A stretch of DNA of 6,457 bases. Origin: Planctomycetaceae bacterium. Lineage in GTDB: Bacteria > Planctomycetota > Planctomycetia > Pirellulales > Pirellulaceae. Where the stretch lies: the NCBI GenBank assembly GCA_002702965.1, contig PADE01000046.1, forward strand, positions 15,513 through 21,969. The letters run 5' to 3'. Positions 1 through 6,457 of the stretch are shown here, in pieces. The position numbers and the translations under genes were made by a program. The notes under the pieces were generated by a model. That model searched no databases. It saw only the letters and a program-made list of their open reading frames with translations, and had not been told where the DNA came from. Positions within the stretch are counted from its first letter, which is position 1; the number at the start of each line of letters is the position of its first letter.

Positions 1-1680
1 TGGGTTGCTTACTGCAAGCGTTTTCCGAAAGACTATTCGGCGGCTGCGAACTTTGTCTACAACGCCACCGATTACAGTCCCCCCGAAGTTCGCCAGGAGG
101 CAGCGCAGCGACTGCTGGCGATTCCCGCGACACAGTACAGCGCCGATTTGTGTCGCCGGCTGTTCATTGCGGCGGACTCGAATAAGAACGCCGACCTGGC
201 CAGAGCCGCCTACGCGTGGATGATCGCGGCCCGTCAGACGGTCGAGCGACCCGACCCGACCTATTCGGCGTACTACGGTGACATTCTCTTGAAATACAAG
301 GCCGAAGCGGAGGCAAACGCCGTGTGGACGGCCGGTTTGACGCTAGACGCCAACCATTACGAGTCGCGGGAATGCGCCAGCCGCCTGCTGGTCCGCAAGG
401 AAGGGCCGGATCGTGTAGCGTTTATCGGTCAGATGCTCAAACTCGATACCGATTTTCACGGACGGTATACGACCTGGCTGGCGAACGAACAAATGGTGGC
501 GGGAGATCTGGCTGGATTCGAACAGACGCTTGCCCGGTCCCGCGAGCGACAGAACGAACGGCCTTTCCGCAGTTGGGAATTCGATTGGAGCGCCGCTTCT
601 ACCTGGATCAACAAAGTCCGCCAAGATGAGAAGGTCACGGTGGCCGATCGGCGGCGCGTTTACGTTGCCATCGGTAAACTCGAATTGCCACCGATCTCAG
701 CCGTGGCGCGGTTGATCCTGTTGGAAACCGATGACCAGCAGCGGCCGCCGATTGCCCGGCTGCTCACTTACCAGACAGCCACGCGTGAGGTGGGTAACGA
801 CTACTGGGGCTGGGATCCGTTGGCCCAATTTGCGCGATCGACTTTGGCCAAGAAGGACTATTTGGCCGCGGCTACGCTGGCGACCGGTTTGCTCGCAAAT
901 GTCACGGGTAACGTCAACCAGACGCGCAAAGAACAGATGCGTCAGGTCGTCAGCCAGAGTTACGCGCGGATGGGAACCGTCGGTTTGACGATCGATGAAA
1001 ACAGCCCGATCGCACCGCTATTGCAAGCGGCGCTCTACTTGCGGCTGGGTGATCGCAAGCTGGCGTTCGATACTTTTGCCGGTAACAAACCGCTGTTTGA
1101 CGAACACCGTAACGAACTGCCGGTCGATTTGATCGCCTTCGTTTGCGAGTCGTTGATTGCCGCCGGTGGTGATGAGAATTCCGGTTATGTGGAGGAAGTC
1201 TTACGCGGCTGGATGGTCAAACACAGCGAATCGAAGGAGATCGACGACACTGACAAAGCCGAGATTCAGCTGCTGCTGGGCCGGAACTATTTTCGCGCGC
1301 GACGTTACGATATTGCCCGCAGCGAGTTCATGACCGTGATCAATCGGTACGCCGAGTCGCCGCAAGCCGTGGAGGCCGAATTTGGGGTAGGTGAGACGTT
1401 CATGGAGCAGCGTGTATTTGACCAGGCGGCGCAAGTGTTCGAGAAACTCGCGCAGAGTCGAAATACGCCAACCGTGGTGCGGGCCGAATTTCTACGAGGT
1501 GTCTTGTCTTTTCGCCGCGGTGATCGCGACGAGGCTCGACAGATCTTTCAGGCGGTGTTGGAACGTGTTCCCGATGTTCAGCTAGCGAATCAGACGCTCT
1601 ACAATCTGGCCGAGGTGTACCGAGTAGAAGAACGTTACATCGATCAGCTCACACTGCTGCGCACCGTTGGTAGACTCGGC
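1..1680 (+). other. N-terminal helical/TPR region of the giant protein
   Basis: Residues 1-560 are predicted to be almost wholly alpha-helical. The best TPRs start near residues 418, 454, 491 and 527, a spacing of 36-37 residues. Each has the usual pattern of a small/aromatic first helix (for example LLLGRNYFRARRYDIA, FGVGETFMEQRVFDQAA, FLRGVLSFRRGDRDEA) and a second amphipathic helix ending near Pro. Residues 1-410 look like more degenerate helical hairpins and I cannot place repeat borders there. The block ends in a basic stretch (GRLGRRSKRRH, about 557-567) that leads into the first beta module. TPRs serve as protein-protein docking surfaces; no partner can be read from the sequence. Confidence 0.75.
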
Positions 1681-4600
1681 AGACGGAGCAAACGACGGCA
1701 CAATCCCGGGGCTCCGCTGTCGATTGTGGTTCACGATAGCGATCTGGGAATCAGCCGCGGCCACAACAAGATCCCGGTTCTTATTACCACGGTTCCCGGT
1801 GGGGACCGCGAGATGATCTACCTGGTTGGTACCGGCGCGGGGAAAGGACTGTTTCGGTTTGAACTGAGTACGGCGCTGGGCGAACCCGAACCGGGTGACA
1901 AAGTCCTCCAGTTGCGTGGCGACGATACCATCAAATGCGACTACCCGGACGCGTTCAAGGCCGAATTCAAGAACGTGCCATTGTCCGACGTTGAAATTCA
2001 GATGGCCGCGAGCGCCGAGTTTGAAGTTGCCAGCAGCCAGATCGAGGATGAACAGGAAGCCACTTTTAGCCAACAACTCGAGCGAGAGGCCAATACGCAG
2101 GATCGGGACCAACGCGTTTCACAAATTCGACCCGCGACGCAAATCAAACCCGGAAATCCGATCTATCTGCGCATCAAGGATGCCGATCGGGATTTGTCCG
2201 GTAAACCCGATACGGTGGTTGTTCGTGTTTCCACCGACAGCAGTGATGAGGTGCAAGTACGGGCGACCGAAACCGGTGAACACACGGGCATCTTTGAAGC
2301 TTCACTCGAAACCGCCGAACTGCCCGCGGGCGCGCTGGCGACGGATACGGCGATCGATCACAGTCCTTTGATGGCTATCGACAAGGATCCCAAGACCTTC
2401 TGGCAGAGTCAGCCGGACGGGGTCACGCCGAAACAACTGACGGTCGATATGAAAGACCTCTATCCCGTTTCGCGGGCCCGCATCGCGACGCCGAATGCGG
2501 AGCGGCACGCGCCGGTGCGCGGCGTATTGCAGGGTAGTTACGATGGCGAGTTCTGGTTCCGTCTGGCCGCCTTTCCCCCCGCGGTCGAAGCGCAGGACGT
2601 CACACGAGCGTTTGGAACCATGACGCAGCGCGTCTACCCTGGAAACTTCACGGGCTACACCAATTGGCTGCAGGTGGTCAATCTGGTTCGTAATACCAAG
2701 CCCGCCGATACCGCCGCCGCCGGACAGCTGGCCTGGAGCAAGGAGGCGGATGATGAAGAGGCGGAGAAACCGTTTGCGGTCGTCTGGTTTGGCAAGTTTG
2801 TTCAACCGCAAGATGGCGCCCTCCGGATTTTGGTCCGCGGCGGGACCACCGCGATGGTGGTCGACAAGATGGTCGAGCTGCCGTTGGGCAAAGGGGAGCG
2901 GTCGGTCGATCTGTGGCTTCCCAAGGGGCTGCACGATCTGACCATCTTCGCCGCCACGACGCAGGCTAAACAGCCGCTTGAGGCCACGCGGGCGCGGGCC
3001 CGGCTGGATTCGGCCACTGTCACCCTGGCTGCGTTCCATGCTTCGGATTTTGATCTTACTCAGCCCGCTGCAGAGGAGCTGATCGCGCCGGCGGCGCAGG
3101 CTGCGGCGGCTCTGGATCTCGATGTTTCGGCTGCCAAACTCAACAAGAAGACCGAGCAGTTCGCGGTCGCAGAAGTCGATGGTTTTTCGCAGATTCAACA
3201 ATGGGCGTCGGTTGAGGATATCGCGTCGTGGGACTTCGAGTGTACCACCCCAGGGGTCTACGAGGTTTGGGTCGATTACGCGCATCCGGGAAACGGTGGT
3301 CGGTATCACGTGGAGCTCGGTGGCCAAGTTCTCGACGTGGCGGTTGGTGACACGGGCGGCTGGAACAAATTCAAACAGCTCTCGGTCGGGTCGATCCTGA
3401 TCGAGTCGCCCGGCCGCTTCAGTCTGGGAGTTCGACCACAGGAGATCGCGGGAGGGAGCTTGCTGAACCTGCGCGGAATCTCGCTGCAACCCTCGAGCAA
3501 ACCCGAGGTCATCGCGCTGGGGACTGAATGGGAATTTCGATTTCCACGCAAGGAGCTCCGCTATGCGAGATTTGTGGTGCACGAATACCTGGGTGAGTCG
3601 GTGGCCATCAACCACGTTGAAATTGGCGAGGTGCGTACCGGAGATACCTATATTCCGACCGAGGCGGATCTTCTTGCGCTGGCCAGCAATGACGTGTTGG
3701 AGATCGCCGCAGGAGACACCGTTACCGCGACTTACACCGATGAACGCACACAATCGATCAGTGGTGGCAGCCGACTGCTGACGCGGGAGCTGACCGCCAC
3801 CTACAACAACGCGACTGTTTCACCGATTGCCTACGACTACAACGTCTCGGCCAGTGGTGTGACGACGACGGCGCGAAAGGAGCTGTTGCGGGTTGATCCG
3901 GGCGAGGAGATCGTCGTCGAAATCGTTGATTACGATCGCGATGTCAGCGCCGAGCCGGACAAGATCAACCTGGAGGTGTATGTCAACGACGGAGAGCCGA
4001 TTCCGCTGACCGCCACCGAGACCGATGCCTTCACGGGAGTTTTTACGCGAAAGATTTTCACCAGCGCCGACAAGCAAGAGGTCGGCGGTAAGGAAGAGGC
4101 GCTAACGCTGGCCGTCAAACAAGGCGATTCAGTGATGATTCGTTATTACGACCAGGAGAACACATTTCCCGGGCACGCGGTTCCCAGACTGTCGACCGTG
4201 CTGGTGAATCAGCCGACCGCGGGCCGGGTTCGCATCTTGGAATCCCGTGTGGTGCTGCCTCCCCCGGGCACGGAGGGGTCCCCCCGAGTGGTTTACCAGG
4301 ATCCGCCGGAGAAGGAATCGGTCAGCCGGGTTGCGTTTGCGGCACCCCTGACCGTTGAAGTGATCGACCCGGACGCGGCCAAGGACAGTCGCAGTTCGGT
4401 GGACGTCACGGTGACCACTTCGGATGGCGCCAAGGTCAACGTGACCTGCGTGATCTCGGGCGCGTTCTGGCAAGCCGCTAGCACCGATTTCTCGAACCCG
4501 GCGTTGCGCGAAGGCCGGTTTGTCGGCCAGGTGATCTTGCAACTAGGAGGCAAGGACAGCGTCGCGGTCGTTCCCTTGACGCAGGACATGCCGCGTGGCC

Positions 4601-6003
4601 TGATTGGCCGTGTCCAGATTGCCGAGGAGGGTGAGGAGGAGCCGCAAGACGCCACACGTGGCCTGGTCGCCCGCGTGCTCAGCCTTACCGGTAGCGACGA
4701 GATCGCCGCACGCTATGACGATCAACGGCGCCCCGCCGACAAGCCAGAACAGCTTGTCGCAGCCGGTCGTCTGGTGACCTCTGCAACGCTGCAGGTCACC
4801 GATCGTGAGTACGAGAAGGAAATCGAGAATTTGCACGTCGGGGAGAAGTTGTACGCAATGGTTCGCGATTTTGACCGGGATGCCACGCACGAGCGCGATG
4901 AAATCGAGTTGATCATTACGACCGAGAAAGGTGAGCGCGAGACAGTCACGCTCGCGGAGACGACTTCGCACAGCGGTGTGTTTGCCGGTTCGTTCCCACT
5001 GCAAGCTGCCGATGCGCCGACGGCGGACAATGCCGATCCGAAACTGCCGATTATCGAAAGCTATTTTGGCGATTCCATCACGGTCAAGTACGTCGATCCG
5101 GCTGCCCCCGTCGAAGCAGACCGCGAACGACTTACCCAGCTGCCGGTCGTGGTGGGTACCGACGCTCTGGTGTCGGCATTCTCCAAGACATTCAGCGATG
5201 AGGACCTGGCGGTCGAGACAAAATTCCGGATCGCCGAGAGCTACTTCGAGTTGTTCAAAAGCCACAAGGAACTGGGGCGCGACGATGAGCAACAGGCCGA
5301 TCTCGAGTCGGGTCGGCGGCGCCTGCGTGAAGTGATGGAGGATTATCCCGACCCGAAGTACGCTCCGCGCGTGGCCTACCTGCTCGGCCAATTCGCGCAG
5401 GAGTTGGAACAGTGGGAGGAGGCGATCGGTTCCTACGAGATGATCCTGCGACAGTATCCCGATCACACGTTGGCACCCGACGCGCAGTACAAATTGGCAC
5501 AGTGTCATGAAGAAGCGGGCGAGTTTGACGATGCGTTGGAGGCTTACGTGACACTCGCCGCCACGCATCCTAAGAGCCCCTTGATCGCGAGTGTGATGAT
5601 CCGCATTTCGGACTACTTTTATAAGCAGGAGAACTACCTCGTGGCGGCACAGGTCGGCAGAAAATTTCTGGAGCGTTTCGAAGGCCACCAACACGCCGCG
5701 AAAATGGCGTTCCGGATTGGTCAGAGTTTCTATAAACAAAAGGACTACGCGTTGGCTGGGCAGTCCTTTGATCGGTTTTCCAAGTTGTTTCCTGAAGGCG
5801 CGTTGGGTGCCGATGCGCTGTTCTGGTCTGGCGAAAGTTATCGTCTCGGCCAGAACAACCGTGAAGCGTTTCGCCGTTACAACCGCTGTCGGTGGGATTT
5901 CCCGTCCAGCGAAGCCGCAAAGTACGCCCGCGGCCGCTTGGCCCTGCCGGAGATGCTGCAACAGTTCGAGGCCGAGGCCAACAGCATCGATCAAGACAAC
6001 TGA
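1..6003 (+). CDS. Giant TPR / Ig-like-repeat / discoidin-like protein, 5' end outside window
   Basis: This frame is open from base 1 to the TGA at 6001-6003 (2000 codons). The residues ahead of the first possible starts (TTG 148, ATG 220) read as normal helical protein, and no signal peptide or ribosome site is seen, so the real start lies left of the window. Order of parts: helical/TPR region (1-560), beta modules (568-1702) with an inserted discoidin/PA14/CBM-like block (about 777-1212), and C-terminal TPRs (1733-1982). There is no transmembrane segment and no recognisable catalytic motif. About nine cysteines occur in 2000 residues, with no paired pattern. TPRs are protein-binding scaffolds, and the discoidin, PA14 and CBM6-like folds usually bind glycans or surfaces. 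The inferred role is a large extracytoplasmic scaffold or adhesin. The gene ends 68 bases before an ExbB/TolQ-type gene and is probably co-transcribed with it. I do not recognise a named gene. The reading frame is certain; the function is not. Confidence 0.93.
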   Translation, partial: WVAYCKRFPKDYSAAANFVYNATDYSPPEVRQEAAQRLLAIPATQYSADLCRRLFIAADSNKNADLARAAYAWMIAARQTVERPDPTYSAYYGDILLKYKAEAEANAVWTAGLTLDANHYESRECASRLLVRKEGPDRVAFIGQMLKLDTDFHGRYTTWLANEQMVAGDLAGFEQTLARSRERQNERPFRSWEFDWSAASTWINKVRQDEKVTVADRRRVYVAIGKLELPPISAVARLILLETDDQQRPPIARLLTYQTATREVGNDYWGWDPLAQFARSTLAKKDYLAAATLATGLLANVTGNVNQTRKEQMRQVVSQSYARMGTVGLTIDENSPIAPLLQAALYLRLGDRKLAFDTFAGNKPLFDEHRNELPVDLIAFVCESLIAAGGDENSGYVEEVLRGWMVKHSESKEIDDTDKAEIQLLLGRNYFRARRYDIARSEFMTVINRYAESPQAVEAEFGVGETFMEQRVFDQAAQVFEKLAQSRNTPTVVRAEFLRGVLSFRRGDRDEARQIFQAVLERVPDVQLANQTLYNLAEVYRVEERYIDQLTLLRTVGRLGRRSKRRHNPGAPLSIVVHDSDLGISRGHNKIPVLITTVPGGDREMIYLVGTGAGKGLFRFELSTALGEPEPGDKVLQLRGDDTIKCDYPDAFKAEFKNVPLSDVEIQMAASAEFEVASSQIEDEQEATFSQQLEREANTQDRDQRVSQIRPATQIKPGNPIYLRIKDADRDLSGKPDTVVVRVSTDSSDEVQVRATETGEHTGIFEASLETAELPAGALATDTAIDHSPLMAIDKDPKTFWQSQPDGVTPKQLTVDMKDLYPVSRARIATPNAERHAPVRGVLQGSYDGEFWFRLAAFPPAVEAQDVTRAFGTMTQRVYPGNFTGYTNWLQVVNLVRNTKPADTAAAGQLAWSKEADDEEAEKPFAVVWFGKFVQPQDGALRILVRGGTTAMVVDKMVELPLGKGERSVDLWLPKGLHDLTIFAATTQAKQPLEATRARARLDSATVTLAAFHASDFDLTQPAAEELIAPAAQAAAALDLDVSAAKLNKKTEQFAVAEVDGFSQIQQWASVEDIASWDFECTTPGVYEVWVDYAHPGNGGRYHVELGGQVLDVAVGDTGGWNKFKQLSVGSILIESPGRFSLGVRPQEIAGGSLLNLRGISLQPSSKPEVIALGTEWEFRFPRKELRYARFVVHEYLGESVAINHVEIGEVRTGDTYIPTEADLLALASNDVLEIAAGDTVTATYTDERTQSISGGSRLLTRELTATYNNATVSPIAYDYNVSASGVTTTARKELLRVDPGEEIVVEIVDYDRDVSAEPDKINLEVYVNDGEPIPLTATETDAFTGVFTRKIFTSADKQEVGGKEEALTLAVKQGDSVMIRYYDQENTFPGHAVPRLSTVLVNQPTAGRVRILESRVVLPPPGTEGSPRVVYQDPPEKESVSRVAFAAPLTVEVIDPDAAKDSRSSVDVTVTTSDGAKVNVTCVISGAFWQAASTDFSNPALREGRFVGQVILQLGGKDSVAVVPLTQDMPRGLIGRVQIAEEGEEEPQDATRGLVARVLSLTGSDEIAARYDDQRRPADKPEQLVAAGRLVTSATLQVTDREYEKEIENLHVGEKLYAMVRDFDRDATHERDEIELIITTEKGERETVTLAETTSHSGVFAGSFPLQAADAPTADNADPKLPIIESYFGDSITVKYVDPAAPVEADRERLTQLPVVVGTDALVSAFSKTFSDEDLAVETKFRIAESYFELFKSHKELGRDDEQQADLESGRRRLREVMEDYPDPKYAPRVAYLLGQFAQELEQWEEAIGSYEMILRQYPDHTLAPDAQYKLAQCHEEAGEFDDALEAYVTLAATHPKSPLIASVMIRISDYFYKQENYLVAAQVGRKFLERFEGHQHAAKMAFRIGQSFYKQKDYALAGQSFDRFSKLFPEGALGADALFWSGESYRLGQNNREAFRRYNRCRWDFPSSEAAKYARGRLALPEMLQQFEAEANSIDQDN
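1702..5106 (+). repeat. Five divergent copies of a beta-sandwich module in the giant protein
   Basis: Five copies share three landmarks in order. The first is an acidic D-x-D motif near the start (DSD 579-581, DADRD 727-731, DYDRD 1310-1314, DPD 1456-1458, DFDRD 1623-1627). The second is a mid-module turn of the type TET..(T/S)G(V/I)F, at 756-765, 1339-1348 and 1653-1661, with weaker versions ending at F618 and F1507. The third is a closing strand G-D-x-h-x-x-x-Y (640-648, 1238-1245, 1375-1382, 1564-1572, 1690-1697). Approximate copies are 568-650, 706-778 plus 1232-1248, 1296-1387, 1441-1575 and 1611-1702. The motif style resembles Ig-like repeats of bacterial and archaeal cell-surface and S-layer proteins; this family link is recalled, not searched. 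The acidic D-x-DRD sites could bind calcium, which is inference. Copies 1 and 4 are the most diverged. Confidence 0.7.
2329..3636 (+). other. Inserted discoidin / PA14-like / CBM6-like block in the giant protein
   Basis: Residues about 777-860 look like the first part of an F5/8 type C (discoidin) domain: D794 and the T-F-W at 799-801, then KQLTVDM, then RGVLQGSYDGEFWFRLA at 840-856. Residues about 868-1016 resemble a PA14-like beta fold (FAVVWFGKFVQPQDGALRIL, then LWLPKGLHDLTIF). An Ala-rich linker (about 1029-1046) follows. Residues about 1056-1168 resemble a CBM6/DUF5077-type carbohydrate-binding sandwich (W1068, W1077, PGVYEVWVDYAHPGNGGRY, TGGWNKF, final LNLRGISLQP). Residues 1172-1212 (ELRYARFVVHEYLGE, then INHVEIGEV) look like the closing strands of the discoidin domain. 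These folds commonly bind glycans or surfaces. Domain names rest on motif resemblance only; the discoidin call is the firmest and the PA14 call the weakest. Confidence 0.55.
5197..5946 (+). other. C-terminal TPR array of the giant protein
   Basis: Residues about 1733-1982 form a TPR array. The equivalent positions Y1787, L1824, L1861, H1898 and L1935 are spaced by exactly 37 residues, and a partial capping helix follows near 1971-1982. Each unit has helix A of the type A..A.Y.LG..... and helix B ending in a (Y/F)P turn (ILRQYPDH, LAATHPKS, FLERFEGH, FSKLFPEG, RWDFPSS). The pattern is like the TPRs of envelope proteins such as CpoB/YbgF and BamD; this is resemblance, not homology proved here. 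The array closes the protein with no anchor or sorting signal after it, so the C-terminus is likely a free docking surface. Confidence 0.85.
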
Positions 6004-6071
6004 GACAGTCACATCGTCGCGGCCACCGCGGCGTATTGCCTTTGCCGCGGGCGGACCGGATTCGCCCGAGA
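6004..6071 (+). other. Intergenic gap, probably within one transcript
   Basis: These 68 bases separate the giant gene from the ExbB-type gene. No clear -10/-35 promoter and no T-rich terminator is seen. The frame of the downstream gene is open back through the gap (in-frame TTG at 6036 and 6042), so a longer N-terminus is possible. It would place a basic stretch ahead of the signal peptide and is less likely. The short same-strand gap favours co-transcription. Confidence 0.5.
6015..6050 (+). other. GC-rich hairpin pair in the gap between the two genes
   Basis: Bases 6015-6022 (CGTCGCGG) can pair with 6026-6033 (CCGCGGCG) as an 8-bp stem with one T-G wobble and a CCA triloop, starting 11 bases after the stop codon. 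The right arm (6026-6032, CCGCGGC) can instead pair perfectly with 6044-6050 (GCCGCGG) across an 11-base loop. The two folds exclude each other. No run of T follows, so this is not a standard intrinsic terminator. It may limit read-through, stabilise the upstream message or affect translation of the next gene. In GC-rich DNA such stems can arise by chance. Confidence 0.4.
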
Positions 6072-6457
6072 ATGGACGCCATGCTTTCCAGCATCGATCG
6101 GTTCACCGCTTGCATCGTGCTGTTGTTCATCGCTCCGCTTGCGGTGGCGCAAGACGCGAATACTCCCCAGACGGGTCGTCCTCCTGATGACGCTGCCTCC
6201 GCCGATCCGTCGGCGAAACAGGAGGAATCGGCCACGGCTGCGTCGGAAGAGACCGCAGCAGCTGAATCGGAGACGCCTTCTGAAGAGGTTCAGCCGTCGC
6301 CGGCTGCGGATGACACGGAGCGTTCAGGAACGAGCGACGAGGAAATCGCTTCTGGTTTTTTTGACACCGGTGTCATCGGGTTGCTGCGCGAAGGCGGGCT
6401 TTTCATGTGGCCCATTTTGTTAATGGGTGTATTGGCGATGGGTGTGATTCTAGAACG
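6072..6457 (+). CDS. MotA/TolQ/ExbB-family proton channel, N-terminal part, 3' end outside window
   Basis: The gene opens at ATG 6072, with a second in-frame ATG at 6081, and 128 codons are visible before the window ends. Residues 1-26 form a signal peptide: a short n-region ending in Arg10, a hydrophobic core FTACIVLLFIAPLAVA and a likely cut after A-V-A. Residues 27-95 are a low-complexity Ala/Ser/Glu/Asp/Pro spacer with only three basic residues. From about 100 the sequence GLLREGGLFMWPILLMGV followed by LAMGVILE is the hallmark first membrane helix of ExbB/TolQ proteins, which normally ends in E-R; the last two visible bases (CG) fit that Arg. ExbB/TolQ proteins form inner-membrane proton channels with ExbD/TolR subunits. 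No convincing Shine-Dalgarno precedes either ATG, and 6072 is chosen because it gives the longer ordinary signal peptide. ExbB, TolQ and MotA cannot be told apart from this part alone. Confidence 0.82.
   Translation, partial: MDAMLSSIDRFTACIVLLFIAPLAVAQDANTPQTGRPPDDAASADPSAKQEESATAASEETAAAESETPSEEVQPSPAADDTERSGTSDEEIASGFFDTGVIGLLREGGLFMWPILLMGVLAMGVILE

Noticed and set aside
148..150. TTG at 148 as the true start of the giant gene
   Set aside because: The frame is open to base 1, the 49 codons before it read as ordinary helical protein, and no signal peptide or ribosome site is present, so the start is outside the window.
1582..2112. Antisense open frame (176 codons) on the - strand
   Set aside because: It is again in codon register with the sense gene and ends opposite a sense CTA (1582-1584). 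It has no protein-like features of its own.
2302..3753. Long antisense open frame (483 codons) on the - strand
   Set aside because: It lies codon-for-codon opposite the giant gene. Such frames stay open because the sense gene rarely uses TTA, CTA or TCA; this one ends where the sense strand has TCA (2302-2304). The translation shows no recognisable domain.
4543..6012. Long antisense open frame (489 codons) on the - strand
   Set aside because: It has the same register as the sense codons and ends opposite a sense CTA at 4543-4545. It is a codon-usage shadow of the beta modules and C-terminal TPRs.
6356..6362. Run of seven T as a possible frameshift or slippage site
   Set aside because: The reading frame continues correctly into the ExbB membrane helix without any shift, and no downstream alternative frame looks protein-like.
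6362..6375. Perfect 14-base palindrome TGACACCGGTGTCA preceded by a T run, overlapping a TTGACA that resembles a -35 box
   Set aside because: It lies inside the ExbB-type coding sequence (codons for F-D-T-G-V), and no -10 box is found at a proper distance. It is probably chance; a second copy in a promoter elsewhere would reopen the case.

Overview
The window holds two co-directional protein genes on the + strand, both cut by the window edges. More than 90 percent of it is one reading frame. This frame is open from the first base and stops with TGA at 6001-6003, giving exactly 2000 visible codons with the N-terminus missing. After a 68-base gap a second gene begins at 6072 and runs off the right edge. 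It is the start of a MotA/TolQ/ExbB-family proton channel. I see no RNA genes, mobile elements, CRISPR arrays or phage features.

Organism (inference): the GC-rich sequence, very large multi-domain TPR proteins, carbohydrate-binding-like and discoidin-like modules, and an ExbB-type protein with a signal peptide plus a long Ala/Ser/Glu spacer together suggest a planctomycete or a relative in the PVC group. The gene context also fits a chromosomal locus. Neither point is proven from sequence alone.

Layout of the giant protein (residues numbered from window base 1): helical/TPR-like region 1-560, with clear TPRs at 418-555; then a beta-rich region 568-1702 built from five divergent copies of one module; then a C-terminal TPR block at about 1733-1982 with a regular 37-residue period. 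The second beta module appears to be split by about 450 residues. These carry a discoidin (F5/8 type C)-like domain, which itself seems to be opened by a PA14-like and a CBM6-like segment. This gives a nested insertion.

How they may work together (inference): the giant protein has only binding and scaffold folds and no visible enzyme. ExbB/TolQ-type channels couple the proton gradient to envelope proteins, and TPR proteins such as CpoB (YbgF) are encoded in tol-pal loci. The pair could therefore be a proton-motive-force-linked envelope system in which a very large extracytoplasmic adhesion/scaffold protein is the partner. An ExbD/TolR-type gene just right of the window would be the key expected neighbour.
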